Shown one piece after another: positions 1 through 8,790 of a DNA stretch of 64,000 bases (position 1 is its first letter; every line of letters starts with the position of its first letter). The translations under genes and the position numbers were made by a program. Origin of the DNA: Algoriphagus sp. (GTDB lineage Bacteria > Bacteroidota > Bacteroidia > Cytophagales > Cyclobacteriaceae); the NCBI RefSeq assembly GCF_013373065.1, contig NZ_JABXIN010000007.1:37142-101141 (forward strand). Direction: 5' to 3'. The notes below the pieces were generated by a model. That model was not told where the DNA came from. It did no database searches and worked only from the letters and a program-made list of their open reading frames with translations.

Positions 1-1374
1 TCCAAAAACGCTTGCCGTTGTTTCTGATCCCAAAGCATTTTCTGGAAAAATTGGTGTTCCAGTAAAACCGAACTGATAAAACTTTTTGAATTTTTTCTTT
101 AGGTTCCTTTGAGCTTCACCGAATTGAGAACGGTGTGCTTCATCAAAAATGAATACAACTTGTTTTTGGTAAACGGGCAAATCACCCTCACTTTTAATGA
201 GGTTGTTCAGTTTTTGAATGGTGGTTACTATGATCTTATTATCATCCTTGTCAATATTCCGCTTTAAACCAGCAGTACTTTCTGAACCATTCACACTATC
301 AGGTGAGAACCTTTGGTACTCTTTCATGGTTTGAAAGTCCAAATCCTTACGGTCTACTACAAAGAAGACCTTGTCAATAAAGTCAAGTAGAGTAGCGAGT
401 CTCGCTGCCTTGAAACTAGTTAGCGTTTTACCTGAACCTGTGGTGTGCCAAATATAACCGCCACCTTCATTTGTTGACCATTTTTTCGCTTCAAATGAAC
501 TCTTAATCTTCCATAAAATCCGTTCAGTTGCTGCAATTTGATATGGCCTCATTATGAGCAGCGTGTTACTCACATCAAAAACCGAATAGGTTAGCAGTAC
601 ATTTAAAATTGTATGTTTCTGAAAAAATGTAGCTGTGAAATCCTTTAAATCTTTAATCAAAGAATTATCAGCCTTTGCCCAATTCATGGTGAAGTCAAAG
701 CTGTTCTTATCTCGTTTTACTGTATTGGCAAAATAGCGGCTATCAGTACCATTTGAAATGACGAATACCTGTAAATATTTAAACAATGAGTTTTCACTAT
801 TGAAGCTTTCTTTGCTGTAACGATGTACTTGATTAAAAGCCTCACGGATTGCAATTCCCCGCTTTTTTAATTCTACCTGCACAAGAGGCAAACCATTCAC
901 TAAAATTGTTACATCATATCGATTGGAATGTGTTCCTTTCTGCTCGAATTGTGATATTACCTGTACTTTGTTTCGAATGATGTTTTTTTTATCTACCAAA
1001 TAGATGTTCTGGATATGTCCATCATCAAATACAAAATCATAGATATAATTATCGTGTATTTTTCGGGTTTTATCTACGATACTTTCTCCTGGTTTGTCTA
1101 AATACTCCTCTACAAAACGAGCCCACTCACCATCTTTAAACTCCATGTCGTTAAGTGCTTGTAGTTGCACTCTAACATTTGCCAACATTGCTTCCAGTGT
1201 GGTTATGTTTTTGGGATTTTCATAACCTTGATTTACTAAATCTTGGATGAACTCGCGCTCAAGTGCTGATTCGGTTTGATAAGTTGCGGGAGCTCCATGA
1301 GCTTCTGAATACTTCTTGTATTTTTCTAAGACGATGAAGTTATTCGATTCCGCTATGGTTTTATACTGCGACAT
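1..1374 (-). CDS. hsdR: Type I restriction enzyme R subunit HsdR (3' end cut by window edge)
   Basis: The frame reads open from an ATG at 1374 to base 1, giving about the first 458 residues. It is the motor and nuclease subunit of a type I restriction-modification complex. Visible motifs are the PD-(D/E)XK nuclease core VQVELKK near residue 168, a helicase Walker A TGSGKT near residue 311, and the DEAH box (FDEAHRS) near residue 408. The order nuclease then SF2 helicase is that of HsdR. The C-terminal half lies outside the window. The start overlaps the end of the upstream ATPase gene by 14 bp, so it is probably translationally coupled in one operand with hsdM and hsdS. I am sure of the family. 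The specificity cannot be read from this subunit. Confidence 0.93.
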   Translation of the reverse strand, partial: MSQYKTIAESNNFIVLEKYKKYSEAHGAPATYQTESALEREFIQDLVNQGYENPKNITTLEAMLANVRVQLQALNDMEFKDGEWARFVEEYLDKPGESIVDKTRKIHDNYIYDFVFDDGHIQNIYLVDKKNIIRNKVQVISQFEQKGTHSNRYDVTILVNGLPLVQVELKKRGIAIREAFNQVHRYSKESFNSENSLFKYLQVFVISNGTDSRYFANTVKRDKNSFDFTMNWAKADNSLIKDLKDFTATFFQKHTILNVLLTYSVFDVSNTLLIMRPYQIAATERILWKIKSSFEAKKWSTNEGGGYIWHTTGSGKTLTSFKAARLATLLDFIDKVFFVVDRKDLDFQTMKEYQRFSPDSVNGSESTAGLKRNIDKDDNKIIVTTIQKLNNLIKSEGDLPVYQKQVVFIFDEAHRSQFGEAQRNLKKKFKKFYQFGFTGTPIFPENALGSETTASVFG

Positions 1375-2515
1375 TCTCTTGATTTACAACTTCTGTATTA
1401 GACGGTTTAAAGCGGTATATTTTTATGATTATTTCCCTAACAAGGTAACCCAATACTCGTTTGTCATTTTCGTCCAAAATTGAAACCTCTTCTCCATGGT
1501 GTTTGGAATGACTGGATAAATTGATAATGCGGTTGTAATATGCTTCACGAGCATCTCTTGGTAGTAATTCTTCCCAATTATTGAAGCCAAGAAAAGTAGA
1601 GGTTTTCTCAAATATATTCCGCAAAAAATTAAAATGGTATTTTTGAATTTCTCCTGATTCTATTGCTTTTTCAAGTTCAGCTAAGAGAAATAAGTGGTAT
1701 GAAAAAGGGGAATCCTTTGGTTGATCTGCAAGAGAAAAAGTCCCATCAATTAATTTTTCTAAACGCCATTTCCTAGTATCTTTCACCCTATTAAATTCAT
1801 TGAAGAGCACATTGTAGAATAATGGGTTGTGTGTGGTGATGATGAATTTTAAATCAGAAGTACTCGACTTAATTAGCATAGCAATATCGACAGCCAATTC
1901 AATAAGGTGGGTGTCATCTAAAGAGCTTACTGGGTCGTCAATGAATATATACTGCAAATCATTGAATTGATCCGTTTCTCGCTCAGACACCTCTGCTTCG
2001 TTCAAAATATCAATGGTTTGCTCTAAAAGGCTGTAAAAAATACTCCAGATAAAGCAACTCTCTTCTCCCTTGGAAATTTTCACATACTCAGAATCTGAAT
2101 CGTCACCAGTTTCAAATGAGAATCGTACTTCTGAAAATTCTTCGTTGAAATTTGGAGTCAATTTATCATTTGTGTACCGTTGAAAATGGGCTGATATATT
2201 AGGTTCTTGACCTTGTTCTTTAAGTATCCAATTAGTGTAGCTATTGGGCTGGATTTTCAACTTCCTGTCAGTATCGTTATCCAAATCATTGTCCCAAAAG
2301 AATAAATCTTCTGTAAAAGCATTGTAGTAAAGTACCTTGATACCTGATTCGTCTTCGGCATCAGAATCTTTGGGTGCAATCAATTCTTTGAACTTTCGGG
2401 ATAAGCGTGTTTTTCCTGAACCGTTAAACGCATAGATTAACTGCACTTTTTTATTTGTATCCCTTAACTCAGTTGCTATTTCTGTTAATGACTTTCCCAT
2501 ATTAAACCTCTGCAT
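1361..2515 (-). CDS. PrrC-like ABC ATPase, candidate anticodon nuclease linked to type I RM
   Basis: 384 aa. Seen: Walker A NGSGKT (31-36), an ABC-signature-like stretch SKGEE (148-152), Walker [11 protein letters not shown] (191-200), and an H-switch TTHN (227-230). The C-terminal domain has R299, E303 and H336. Known: E. coli PrrC (396 aa) is a latent anticodon nuclease with an ABC-type N-domain and an Arg320-Glu324-His356 triad. It is encoded between hsdS and hsdR and released when a phage inhibits the restriction enzyme. Here the order hsdM-hsdS-this gene-hsdR, the length and the R-x3-E...H spacing (4 and 33, against 4 and 32) all agree. Inferred role: tRNA-cleaving back-up defence. Caution: R...E...H near the C-terminus also occurs in other AAA_13-type ATPases, so nuclease activity is unproven. 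The start at 2515 lies 1 bp from the hsdS stop; M6 (2500) is an alternative. Confidence 0.65.
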   Translation of the reverse strand: MQRFNMGKSLTEIATELRDTNKKVQLIYAFNGSGKTRLSRKFKELIAPKDSDAEDESGIKVLYYNAFTEDLFFWDNDLDNDTDRKLKIQPNSYTNWILKEQGQEPNISAHFQRYTNDKLTPNFNEEFSEVRFSFETGDDSDSEYVKISKGEESCFIWSIFYSLLEQTIDILNEAEVSERETDQFNDLQYIFIDDPVSSLDDTHLIELAVDIAMLIKSSTSDLKFIITTHNPLFYNVLFNEFNRVKDTRKWRLEKLIDGTFSLADQPKDSPFSYHLFLLAELEKAIESGEIQKYHFNFLRNIFEKTSTFLGFNNWEELLPRDAREAYYNRIINLSSHSKHHGEEVSILDENDKRVLGYLVREIIIKIYRFKPSNTEVVNQENVAV

Positions 2516-2516
2516 T

Positions 2517-3683
2517 TTAATTAGGAAAGCTTAATAACATTTCACGGTAATACTCATACTGCTTTCGTCTTAATTCAATCTCTTTTGGTAGGCCTTCACT
2601 GATTGAAGAAGTGAGAACATCAAATTTGTCCAAGATTGAAACAATTCGTTCTTGTACTTCCTTTGAGGGAACAGGAATTAATACTTTACTCAATCCTTTA
2701 GAATTGATGGAAGAAATTTTTCCAGAAGATATATGCCTTCTTATCTGATCATGGAACTGACGTGTGCGCGTATAGTAGGCTACATATTTTGGATTTAATG
2801 AACTTCTGAAAGAAAAACAAGCATCGTGAATAACAACGCCTTCATCTCCTAACCAAGCTGTTCCCATGCCAATATCTTCGATAGTTTCACCTGCTGCTAC
2901 AATAACAACATCACCTTTTTCAGCAACTCTTAGCTTTTTGTTATTGACTAGTTCTTCGCTTACAAATGATATGGTTTCATTCGCCCAAGTACCATAGTGT
3001 GTGTACATTTCACCGTAATGAATTGTAGGAACTCCTTCAGAGATTAGATCAGTTTTAACAAAGCGTTTACCTCTTTGGAATTCGCCAATTTCCCCTAATT
3101 TTTCCTTTTTAACTTCTGATTCCTCAAAAATGAATAATTGTTCTCTATAGTAACTATATTGGTGCTTCCGAGCGGTAAGCTCTGCGTTAAGCTCTGTGGT
3201 AAGCTCTGTAAATGAATCGAGAATTCGAACGATCTCTTTTTGGATTTTTAGTTCTGGTATTGGAAATAATTTCATTGAGTATTTACTAATCCATTGTCTC
3301 TTGTGATCGCCTTCAACCAAACCACTCGGGAGTGAATTAAGCCAGTAGAATATATACTTTAACAAGACTTTACCCTCGTCTTTTGAAGTTATCATCTTCA
3401 TGGCAGAAGATTTTGCCTTAAAGTCAAAATCAACCCATTTGTTTGCGGTTGTAAAATCATCAAAAATTATGACGGGGTTTTCAGAAGCTTTGTAAATCCC
3501 TTCCGTTTCGTCTGTGTATCCTAGTATAAATGTTTTTCCAGCAGTTAAAACGGGTGTTTTAAACTTGTTACTGTAATTTTTCGATTCTACTAGATACTTT
3601 GTAGGCTGTTCGTAATTGGTGATATCACCTAAAGGCTGCCACTCAACCTTTTTGCCTCTTAACAATTGGTTTAAAAAACTCAT
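2517..3683 (-). CDS. hsdS: Type I restriction-modification specificity subunit HsdS
   Basis: 388 aa, the normal length for HsdS. It recognises the bipartite DNA target for both methylation and cleavage. Two target-recognition domains are visible (about 13-145 and 195-335), each followed by a conserved helical spacer. Both spacers contain the same pattern: Q-K/E-x-IV-x-ILD-x-F, then a charged helix ending in QY-x-YYRE. The central spacer contains the four-residue repeats TELT, TELN and AELT (159-170), like the TAEL repeats of EcoR124I. It overlaps hsdM by 4 bp (ATGA type) and is followed at once by the PrrC-like gene. The two recognition domains differ from each other, so the target should be asymmetric; its sequence cannot be predicted here. 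Confidence 0.93.
   Translation of the reverse strand: MSFLNQLLRGKKVEWQPLGDITNYEQPTKYLVESKNYSNKFKTPVLTAGKTFILGYTDETEGIYKASENPVIIFDDFTTANKWVDFDFKAKSSAMKMITSKDEGKVLLKYIFYWLNSLPSGLVEGDHKRQWISKYSMKLFPIPELKIQKEIVRILDSFTELTTELNAELTARKHQYSYYREQLFIFEESEVKKEKLGEIGEFQRGKRFVKTDLISEGVPTIHYGEMYTHYGTWANETISFVSEELVNNKKLRVAEKGDVVIVAAGETIEDIGMGTAWLGDEGVVIHDACFSFRSSLNPKYVAYYTRTRQFHDQIRRHISSGKISSINSKGLSKVLIPVPSKEVQERIVSILDKFDVLTSSISEGLPKEIELRRKQYEYYREMLLSFPN
3173..3208 (-). repeat. Three tandem 12-bp units in hsdS central spacer
   Basis: Three head-to-tail units of 12 bp (3173-3184, 3185-3196, 3197-3208) share the core TAAGCTCTG and differ only in the first three bases. They encode the [12 protein letters not shown] stretch between the two recognition domains of HsdS. 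In EcoR124I and its variant, gain or loss of one such 12-bp unit changes the distance between the two half-sites by one base. Because 12 is a multiple of three, slippage here would keep the frame. Confidence 0.85.
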
Positions 3684-5227
3684 GCTTCAATCTCTTTTAT
3701 TATTGCTTCAATATCCGCACGTAGTTTGGTTATCTTCTTTACAGTTTGGTCTACTTCTTTATTCAGCTCAATAATGTTGACCTTTTCTCGATTATCCTTC
3801 GCTTCAACATAAGAGCTTACTGAAAGATTATATTCATTTTCCTCAATCTTAGTATTATCGATAGAGCATGCCACATGAGGGATTTCCTCTTTGTTTGCGA
3901 ATATTTCCAAAACCTTGGCAATGTGCTTTTCTGTCATCACATTGTTGTTGGTTACTTTTTTGAAGAAATCTTCACCGCTTGCATCAATGAATTGAGTTTT
4001 TGTTTCTGTTTTATGTTTGGATAGCACCAATAAGTTGACCGCTATTGGAGTGCCATAAAATAGGTTTGGAGCTAATGATATAACTGTTTCTACATAGTTA
4101 TTGTCGACTAAGTATTTTCTAATCTTTTGCTCTGCACCACCACGGTAAAAGATGCCTGGGAAGCAGACAATGGCAGCCCGTCCTTTACTTGACAGATAGC
4201 TAAGTGCATGCAATACGAATGCAAAGTCGGCCTTAGACTTTGGAGCCAAAACACCTGCAGGAGCAAAGCGGTCATCATTGATCATGGTTGGATCATCGCT
4301 TCCAATCCATTTTACTGAGTAAGGCGGATTGGAAACTATCGCATCAAATGGCCTTTCATCACCTAAATGAGGTTCTCGAAGGGTATCACCCAGAACAATA
4401 TGAAACTTGTCGTAATTGATGTTGTGCAAGAACATATTCATACGAGCAAGATTGTAGGTAGTGTGGTTTATTTCTTGCCCGAAGAATCCTTCCTCAATAA
4501 TGTGATTATCAAAGTGTTTTTTTGCTTGCAAAAGCAAGGAACCAGAACCTGCTGCTGGGTCATAAATTTTATTTACAGTTTTCTGACCATGCATCGCCAA
4601 TTGTGCAATGAGTTTGGAAACGTGTTGTGGTGTAAAAAACTCACCACCTGATTTTCCAGCATTGGCTGCATAATTAGAGATTAGGAATTCATAAGCATCC
4701 CCAAATAAGTCAATCTGGTTGTCTTCAAAATTTCCAAAATTCAACTCAGCTACACCTTTTATAACAGCAGCTAAACGATTGTTTTTGTTCTCTACAGTAT
4801 TTCCAAGTCTTGAACTGGTAGTGTCAAAGTCTGCAAACAATCCTTTTATGTCCTGCTCAGATGGATACCCATTTGCTGAACTTTCAATAGAATCAAAAAT
4901 TGCTTTTAGGTCCGTATTAAGATTTGGGTTCGTGTAGGCAGTTTTGGCAACATTCACAAAAAGCTGACTTGGGTAGATGAAGTAACCCTTTGTCTTTATT
5001 GCATCGTCTTTTATTTCAGGTGTAATCACATCATCCGATAAGCTTGGGTAATTAACACTTTCATCGCCACCTTCAATGTAATTTGTGAAATTCTCGCTAA
5101 TAAAACGGTAGAAAAGTGTTCCTAACACGAACTGTTTAAAGTCCCAACCGTCAACTGAACCACGTACCTCATTGGCTATTTTCCAGATTTTATTTTGAAG
5201 TTCTTGTCTTTGTGCTATGCTTGTCAT
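3680..5227 (-). CDS. hsdM: Type I restriction-modification methyltransferase subunit HsdM
   Basis: 515 aa N6-adenine DNA methyltransferase, which forms the modification complex with HsdS. An N-terminal helical HsdM_N domain (about 7-160) is followed by the N6_Mtase domain. The SAM-binding motif I DPAAGSGS lies at 223-230 and the catalytic motif IV NPPY at 300-303. Length and domain order are typical of the family. It is the first gene of the leftward hsd operon. Its stop overlaps the hsdS start by 4 bp. A 980-bp non-coding region lies upstream. Confidence 0.95.
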   Translation of the reverse strand: MTSIAQRQELQNKIWKIANEVRGSVDGWDFKQFVLGTLFYRFISENFTNYIEGGDESVNYPSLSDDVITPEIKDDAIKTKGYFIYPSQLFVNVAKTAYTNPNLNTDLKAIFDSIESSANGYPSEQDIKGLFADFDTTSSRLGNTVENKNNRLAAVIKGVAELNFGNFEDNQIDLFGDAYEFLISNYAANAGKSGGEFFTPQHVSKLIAQLAMHGQKTVNKIYDPAAGSGSLLLQAKKHFDNHIIEEGFFGQEINHTTYNLARMNMFLHNINYDKFHIVLGDTLREPHLGDERPFDAIVSNPPYSVKWIGSDDPTMINDDRFAPAGVLAPKSKADFAFVLHALSYLSSKGRAAIVCFPGIFYRGGAEQKIRKYLVDNNYVETVISLAPNLFYGTPIAVNLLVLSKHKTETKTQFIDASGEDFFKKVTNNNVMTEKHIAKVLEIFANKEEIPHVACSIDNTKIEENEYNLSVSSYVEAKDNREKVNIIELNKEVDQTVKKITKLRADIEAIIKEIEA

Positions 5228-5370
5228 TTAATGTTATTTATTTCTGTGGTATAACTTCTTGTTTATGGGCAATTTTTTAAAAACGTTTAAAGGCTGATTT
5301 TTGCCTTTCTTTGTACATCATTCTACTAAAGTGCAAGGAATATCTCTTAGAATGTTCTACCTCTTGCTGT

Positions 5371-5385
5371 CCTCTCTAGGAGAGG
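5371..5385. promoter_or_regulatory. Short perfect palindrome upstream of hsdM (possible operator)
   Basis: CCTCTC and GAGAGG are separated by TAG, about 145 bp before the hsdM start. It could be a protein-binding site for control of the restriction operon. No controller gene is seen next to it, and it may be chance. Confidence 0.2.
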
Positions 5386-5740
5386 ATTGAATTTCTTTGA
5401 TAAAATCTTGAAACATTTTTGAAAAAGTCAATGCTTAAAAATAAGAGTTTAATTGAAAAATTACTGTGATTTTGAATGAAAAGACTTCAAAAAAGTGATC
5501 GATTAATGCTATTTATTTATTAATGGAGACTTTTTGAAAAGTCCTTTCAAAAAGGATAAATAGGTCATAACGGATACGTACTTCTTAATAAATTACAAAA
5601 TTAATTTTTTGATAAAAAAATTAGTTTTTTATTATATGGATAAAATAAGAAAGTGTTTAAAACGCTCTATTATAAGTCTTTAAGGATATTTTTTTTAAAA
5701 AAAATCCAAAATTTGGAGAGAAGGAAATTCAGAAAATTTG

Positions 5741-5748
5741 TATCTTTG
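5741..5748 (+). promoter_or_regulatory. Bacteroidota-type -7 box (TATCTTTG)
   Basis: TATCTTTG matches the TANNTTTG consensus perfectly. A TTTG lies upstream at 5712-5715, but the gap of 25 bp is longer than the usual 19-21. A start near 5754-5756 would open the structured segment that follows, so the box supports a rightward transcript that is not an mRNA. Confidence 0.4.
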
Positions 5749-5754
5749 AAATGG

Positions 5755-6155
5755 AGTTGTGTACCAAAAACCCATGTGCATAATCACCTGTTGAACGGAT
5801 GGGAAATCCCCATAAACTGCTGGTCAGAAGTCGGGTAGTAGCTGTATTCTTGAAATAAAAGAAATAAATAGCGGTGAGGTGTCCCCGATAGCTCCAGGAA
5901 CTGGGACAAAGTCGAAATCTTCAGCTCGGACGTTTCGATTAATATTGAAATAAAGAGGGTAGACCGAGGTGGGTGTAGAAAGCTTAGGCTTTTGACGTAC
6001 CGTGAAGTATAAGTTTTGTCTTGATTAGGATCGAGTACTTTTCCTTATTAACCAAATTTGAGAGATTTTGGGTAAGGGGAAGGTGTATCATTTTACTAAT
6101 GAAATGAAGAGGGGTTTTTAACGGTATCTCTCACAGAGAATGATAGATATAATAA
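5755..6155 (+). ncRNA. Structured non-coding segment; possible group II intron 5' remnant or stand-alone RNA
   Basis: About 400 bp with no credible gene but many self-complementary segments in the plus sense. Examples are GGGAAATCCC near 5801, TGTCCC/GGGACA (about 5880-5908), TCGAAA/TTTCGA (about 5912-5938), AAAGC/GCTTT near 5980, TCATTT/AAATGA near 6090, and TGAGAGAT/ATCTCTCA (6059-6066 with 6126-6133). The segment begins with GTGTACC at 5759, which resembles the GUGYG 5' end of group II introns. The dense purine-rich helices resemble domain I. I find no reverse transcriptase and no recognisable domain V (AGC...GAAA...GUUC). A complete intron is therefore excluded here. A truncated intron or an independent structured RNA remains possible. 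Confidence 0.4.
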
Positions 6156-6195
6156 AAACCAACGCAAAGAGATTTTTATAAGTCCCTTTGCGTTG
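6152..6195 (-). terminator. Rho-independent terminator of the recombination ATPase gene
   Basis: A perfect 10-bp inverted repeat CAACGCAAAG/CTTTGCGTTG (6160-6169 and 6186-6195), read on the minus strand, is followed by a GGTTTTTATT tract. It sits 12 bp past the stop of the gene ending at 6208. Confidence 0.8.
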
Positions 6196-6207
6196 TTATT
6201 ATTTCAT

Positions 6208-7065
6208 TCAAAAGGGTATTGAATTCAATTTCGGCTTTATAGCTCGAATTTCCTCAGCCCTTCTTGAGAATGCCTCTAAATATCTGTTCTTATCGGTTGT
6301 TTCCCTGTAGAATCGATTAAGCTCATCAATGGTATTGATAGCTTTGATTTTACTCTCTATCGGATCTACTGGTGATGCATGTGTAGGAATACCTCCTTCG
6401 CACCAATCCCTGATCTGACTCCCTGTTAGAGAAGATATTTCAAAAGGTATCTTTTGAGCAAAGAGCTGTGTCCGATCCTTAGAGCAAACTGCTTGATGAT
6501 TGATATCCAATTCAAATACAATGGAGAAATCATATTCCAATCCGTCACGCTGTACGGCTTTTAGCCCTACCTTTTCAGGCACCTGCTTCCCGTTCTTCTC
6601 TGTAATGACATAATCCTGTTTGCTTCGAACAGTAGTTATTACGTGTGCTTGTGAGTGAAGGATCTTCTGAACCAATGCATTGTGTCTAGGAGTGATTTTA
6701 GCCCAATTGGTAAAGCTATTTCCTGCCATTCGTCCATGGATGTCCAGAATGCCTCCCTCACCTTCCCATTCATGTGAGAGACTGTCAATAATGATTACTT
6801 CCATGCCAGAAGCTTCGCAGGTAGCAATTGCTTCTATGTACCTTTCTGGACTAAATGGAGGTAGTAGGTTTAGTACATTGTAATGCCCCAGATGGGAGTA
6901 TAAATCAGCACTTTGATTCTCCGTATCAATGACTGCTATTTTGTTCCAGTCCTGACAAAGCCCATAAGCTAACAACAGGGAAGAATAGGTTTTACCACTT
7001 CCACTTGCGCCCTGCAAAGCGATTCTGATCTTTGCCTGAGAGCGATTTGATTTTCGTAATTGCAT
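6208..7065 (-). CDS. Phage-type RecA-like ATPase (AAA_24 / Sak4-like recombination protein)
   Basis: 285 aa. Walker A GASGSGKT is at about residues 19-26 and a Walker B-like strand IIIDSLSHEW lies near 92-101. The AAA_24 fold of phage nucleotide-binding proteins is the best match from these motifs and from the conserved region around ITTVRSKQDY. Family members related to Sak4 promote single-strand annealing in phage and island recombination. It lies 117 bp downstream of the integrase in the same direction and has its own terminator. This fits a mobile-element replication or recombination function. The substrate is inferred, not shown. Confidence 0.75.
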   Translation of the reverse strand: MQLRKSNRSQAKIRIALQGASGSGKTYSSLLLAYGLCQDWNKIAVIDTENQSADLYSHLGHYNVLNLLPPFSPERYIEAIATCEASGMEVIIIDSLSHEWEGEGGILDIHGRMAGNSFTNWAKITPRHNALVQKILHSQAHVITTVRSKQDYVITEKNGKQVPEKVGLKAVQRDGLEYDFSIVFELDINHQAVCSKDRTQLFAQKIPFEISSLTGSQIRDWCEGGIPTHASPVDPIESKIKAINTIDELNRFYRETTDKNRYLEAFSRRAEEIRAIKPKLNSIPF

Positions 7066-7086
7066 AGTTTTAATTGTTTAGAAATG

Positions 7087-7113
7087 AAAAAGGCACCCAT
7101 TTCTGGATGCCTT
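7087..7113 (-). terminator. Terminator of the integrase gene
   Basis: On the minus strand, AAGGCATCCA and TGGGTGCCTT form a stem with a short AGAA-type loop and one mismatch, followed by a T-rich run. It lies about 70 bp past the integrase stop. Confidence 0.65.
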
Positions 7114-7182
7114 CACATTTTTGGTTAGAAATAAATTGAGATTAACTTTTTTGATTAGATAGTTTTTACCACTCTGATTAGA

Positions 7183-8394
7183 TTAAGTTTTTTGATTAGT
7201 GACTACTTGAAGGATGTGGTCAGCCATTTTGTCCAAGGTTTCCTGATCAAAGAGCTCCAGATAGATTCCTGTCACCGAGTTACCGTACTCATGACCCAGA
7301 GCCTCAGCGATAAGATCCTTGCTGTAGCCCAGTTTTCTAGCCACATTTGCATAGGTGTATCGAAAGACATAAGTGGTAAGCCTCTCTTGGAACCCCATCC
7401 TCTCTCCAAGCAATTTGAGCTTGGTGTTTAGTCGCTTGGTTATTTGGGCTCTGGAATGAAGAGACTTTGTAGGATTTTCAAGATATTCATCTAGCATAAT
7501 CCCCATTAGGGTTTTTCTATCATTCTGAAAGAGCTTGAGACATTTTTCGATCTCAGGGCTCAATATAATAGAATACATTTTTCCTGTTTTTCCACGCTTG
7601 TAGATAATCCGTCCTGCCCTGAGATTATCCTCAGTCAGATAGAGTAGGTCTCTAAGATTAATCCCTCGAAGCATAAAGAGGAGCTTTCCGACATTCCAAG
7701 CCTTAAATAAGGGGTCGTCCTTGTTTATTTTTGTTTGAAAATAGGTCTTGATCTCTTCCAAAGAGAGTACTCTTGGCACTGTTTTCTCTTTTTTGATCTT
7801 GTATTTTCTGAATGGATACCATTCATAATCTACCAGATTGTATTGAATTGCACGATTGCAAATCGCTCTAAAGGTTCTCATGTAGACTGCGATGGAGTTG
7901 TATTTATTTCCTCGTATTCTGAGTTCTTTTTCTACGCTCTGGAGATCTCTGAGACCTATCGCCCTGAAGGAGCACTTCAGGTTGATTATTTTTGAAAAGA
8001 CATTTAGTGTGTTTTTGTAAGTTCTTGCAGATCCTCCACGACCAGATTTGATCAATTGATCAATATTCTCCTTCCAAAATTCCTCCACAGTGATTTCATC
8101 TGCTGATTTACGGAGAACAAAAGCTTTAATTTCTTCTAAGCTGAAAGGTCTGTTGATGTTCTCACTGATAAATGCTCTTAAACGTTTTGCATATTTTTCT
8201 TTGAGCTCATCCAAATGAAGCTGAAGAGCTCTGTTTCCAAGAACAGCTCCCTTTTTCTTATCAAATTTGTTTTTTGGGACGTTCTCCCCAGTGAGTATGT
8301 CAAAGAATCTACCCTCATGCCTAATCCTTATTACAATGGAATAGGTATTGTCTTTTCTCTTTTTATTCTTTAGTGTGAGAATTATTGTAGCCAT
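7183..8394 (-). CDS. Tyrosine recombinase / site-specific integrase
   Basis: 403 aa, the standard size for Bacteroidota island integrases. An arm-binding N-terminal region (1-95) precedes a SAM-like core-binding domain (about 100-195) and the catalytic domain (about 205-395). Catalytic residues are R243 (MLRG), R345 (YVFRYTYA), H368 (LGH) and Y378 (GIY). The first His of the usual HxxR box is replaced by Y342, a tolerated variation. It lies 188 bp beyond the 3' end of tRNA-Asn on the same strand, so that tRNA is the likely attachment site. It probably mobilised the hsd/prrC-like cargo to its left. Confidence 0.93.
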   Translation of the reverse strand: MATIILTLKNKKRKDNTYSIVIRIRHEGRFFDILTGENVPKNKFDKKKGAVLGNRALQLHLDELKEKYAKRLRAFISENINRPFSLEEIKAFVLRKSADEITVEEFWKENIDQLIKSGRGGSARTYKNTLNVFSKIINLKCSFRAIGLRDLQSVEKELRIRGNKYNSIAVYMRTFRAICNRAIQYNLVDYEWYPFRKYKIKKEKTVPRVLSLEEIKTYFQTKINKDDPLFKAWNVGKLLFMLRGINLRDLLYLTEDNLRAGRIIYKRGKTGKMYSIILSPEIEKCLKLFQNDRKTLMGIMLDEYLENPTKSLHSRAQITKRLNTKLKLLGERMGFQERLTTYVFRYTYANVARKLGYSKDLIAEALGHEYGNSVTGIYLELFDQETLDKMADHILQVVTNQKT

Positions 8395-8444
8395 AATTTT
8401 GAGGTGTTATGGCCTTCGAGATGTGCTAAAAATTGGATCACTTA

Positions 8445-8488
8445 TTTGCCACCCTAAATCACAAAATCATGATTCAAAGAGTGGCAAA
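8445..8488. repeat. Inverted repeat between integrase and tRNA-Asn
   Basis: TTTGCCAC (8445-8452) and GTGGCAAA (8481-8488) are perfectly complementary and enclose a smaller AATCATGATT palindrome. The place, just upstream of the integrase start, suits an integrase-arm or excisionase site, or an operator of the integrase promoter. Nothing proves either. Confidence 0.4.
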
Positions 8489-8535
8489 AAGATGGTGCTC
8501 AATTCTTCTCTGTATTCTATGTGAGAGAGGATTAA

Positions 8536-8568
8536 AGCAAAAAAGCCCCTAGAATTAAATCTAGAGGC
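8536..8568 (-). terminator. Terminator of tRNA-Asn
   Basis: On the minus strand, GCCTCTAGA pairs with TCTAGGGGC (one G-T pair) and is followed by six T. It begins 14 bp past the tRNA 3' end. The A-run and T-run on either side make it potentially bidirectional. Confidence 0.8.
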
Positions 8569-8581
8569 TGTTTTTGTTTTG

Positions 8582-8655
8582 CTCCCCCTCTTGGGCTCGA
8601 ACCAAGGACCCCATGATTAACAGTCATGTGCTCTAACCAGCTGAGCTAAGGAGGA
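8582..8655 (-). tRNA. tRNA-Asn (anticodon GTT)
   Basis: On the minus strand the 74-nt cloverleaf starts TCCTCCTTAGCTCAG, has the anticodon loop CTGTTAATC (GTT) and a T arm with GGTTCGAGC. It ends in AGGGGGA, which pairs with the 5' TCCTCCT (one G-T pair). CCA is not encoded. Its 3' end faces the integrase gene, so it is the presumed island attachment site. Confidence 0.97.
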
Positions 8656-8790
8656 GTGTTCCGTACCGCTTTCCGATAACGTGATGCAAATGTAGAAGGC
8701 TATCTGATTTTTTCCAAATGCACTTTCAAAAAAAATCTTCAAGTTTTTTTCTTCGTACTACTTCTGCTTCGCTATCAACAACTTACTTTT

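Larger units (their letters stand above)
5228..5754. other. AT-rich region upstream of hsdM
   Basis: No convincing gene. It is AT-rich and holds short hairpin-forming repeats: a perfect CCTCTC/GAGAGG palindrome at 5371-5385, and a GACTTTT/AAAAGTC hairpin at 5528-5543 followed by CCTTT/AAAGG. It should contain the hsdM promoter on the minus strand, but I cannot place the boxes with confidence. Confidence 0.5.

Noticed and set aside
1361..2515. A housekeeping SMC or RecF-type ATPase
   Set aside because: Too short, no long coiled coil, and embedded between hsdS and hsdR in the order of the prr locus.
5653..5838. A 61-codon rightward frame inside the structured segment
   Set aside because: Composition is odd, it overlaps several hairpins, and no motif or family is visible. 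It is better explained as chance within an RNA region.
5755..6155. A complete group II intron
   Set aside because: No reverse transcriptase gene and no domain V pattern within the window section, so at most a remnant.
8582..8655. A second attachment-site copy of the tRNA 3' end within the window
   Set aside because: I read the region to the left and found no matching direct repeat, so the far end is assumed outside.
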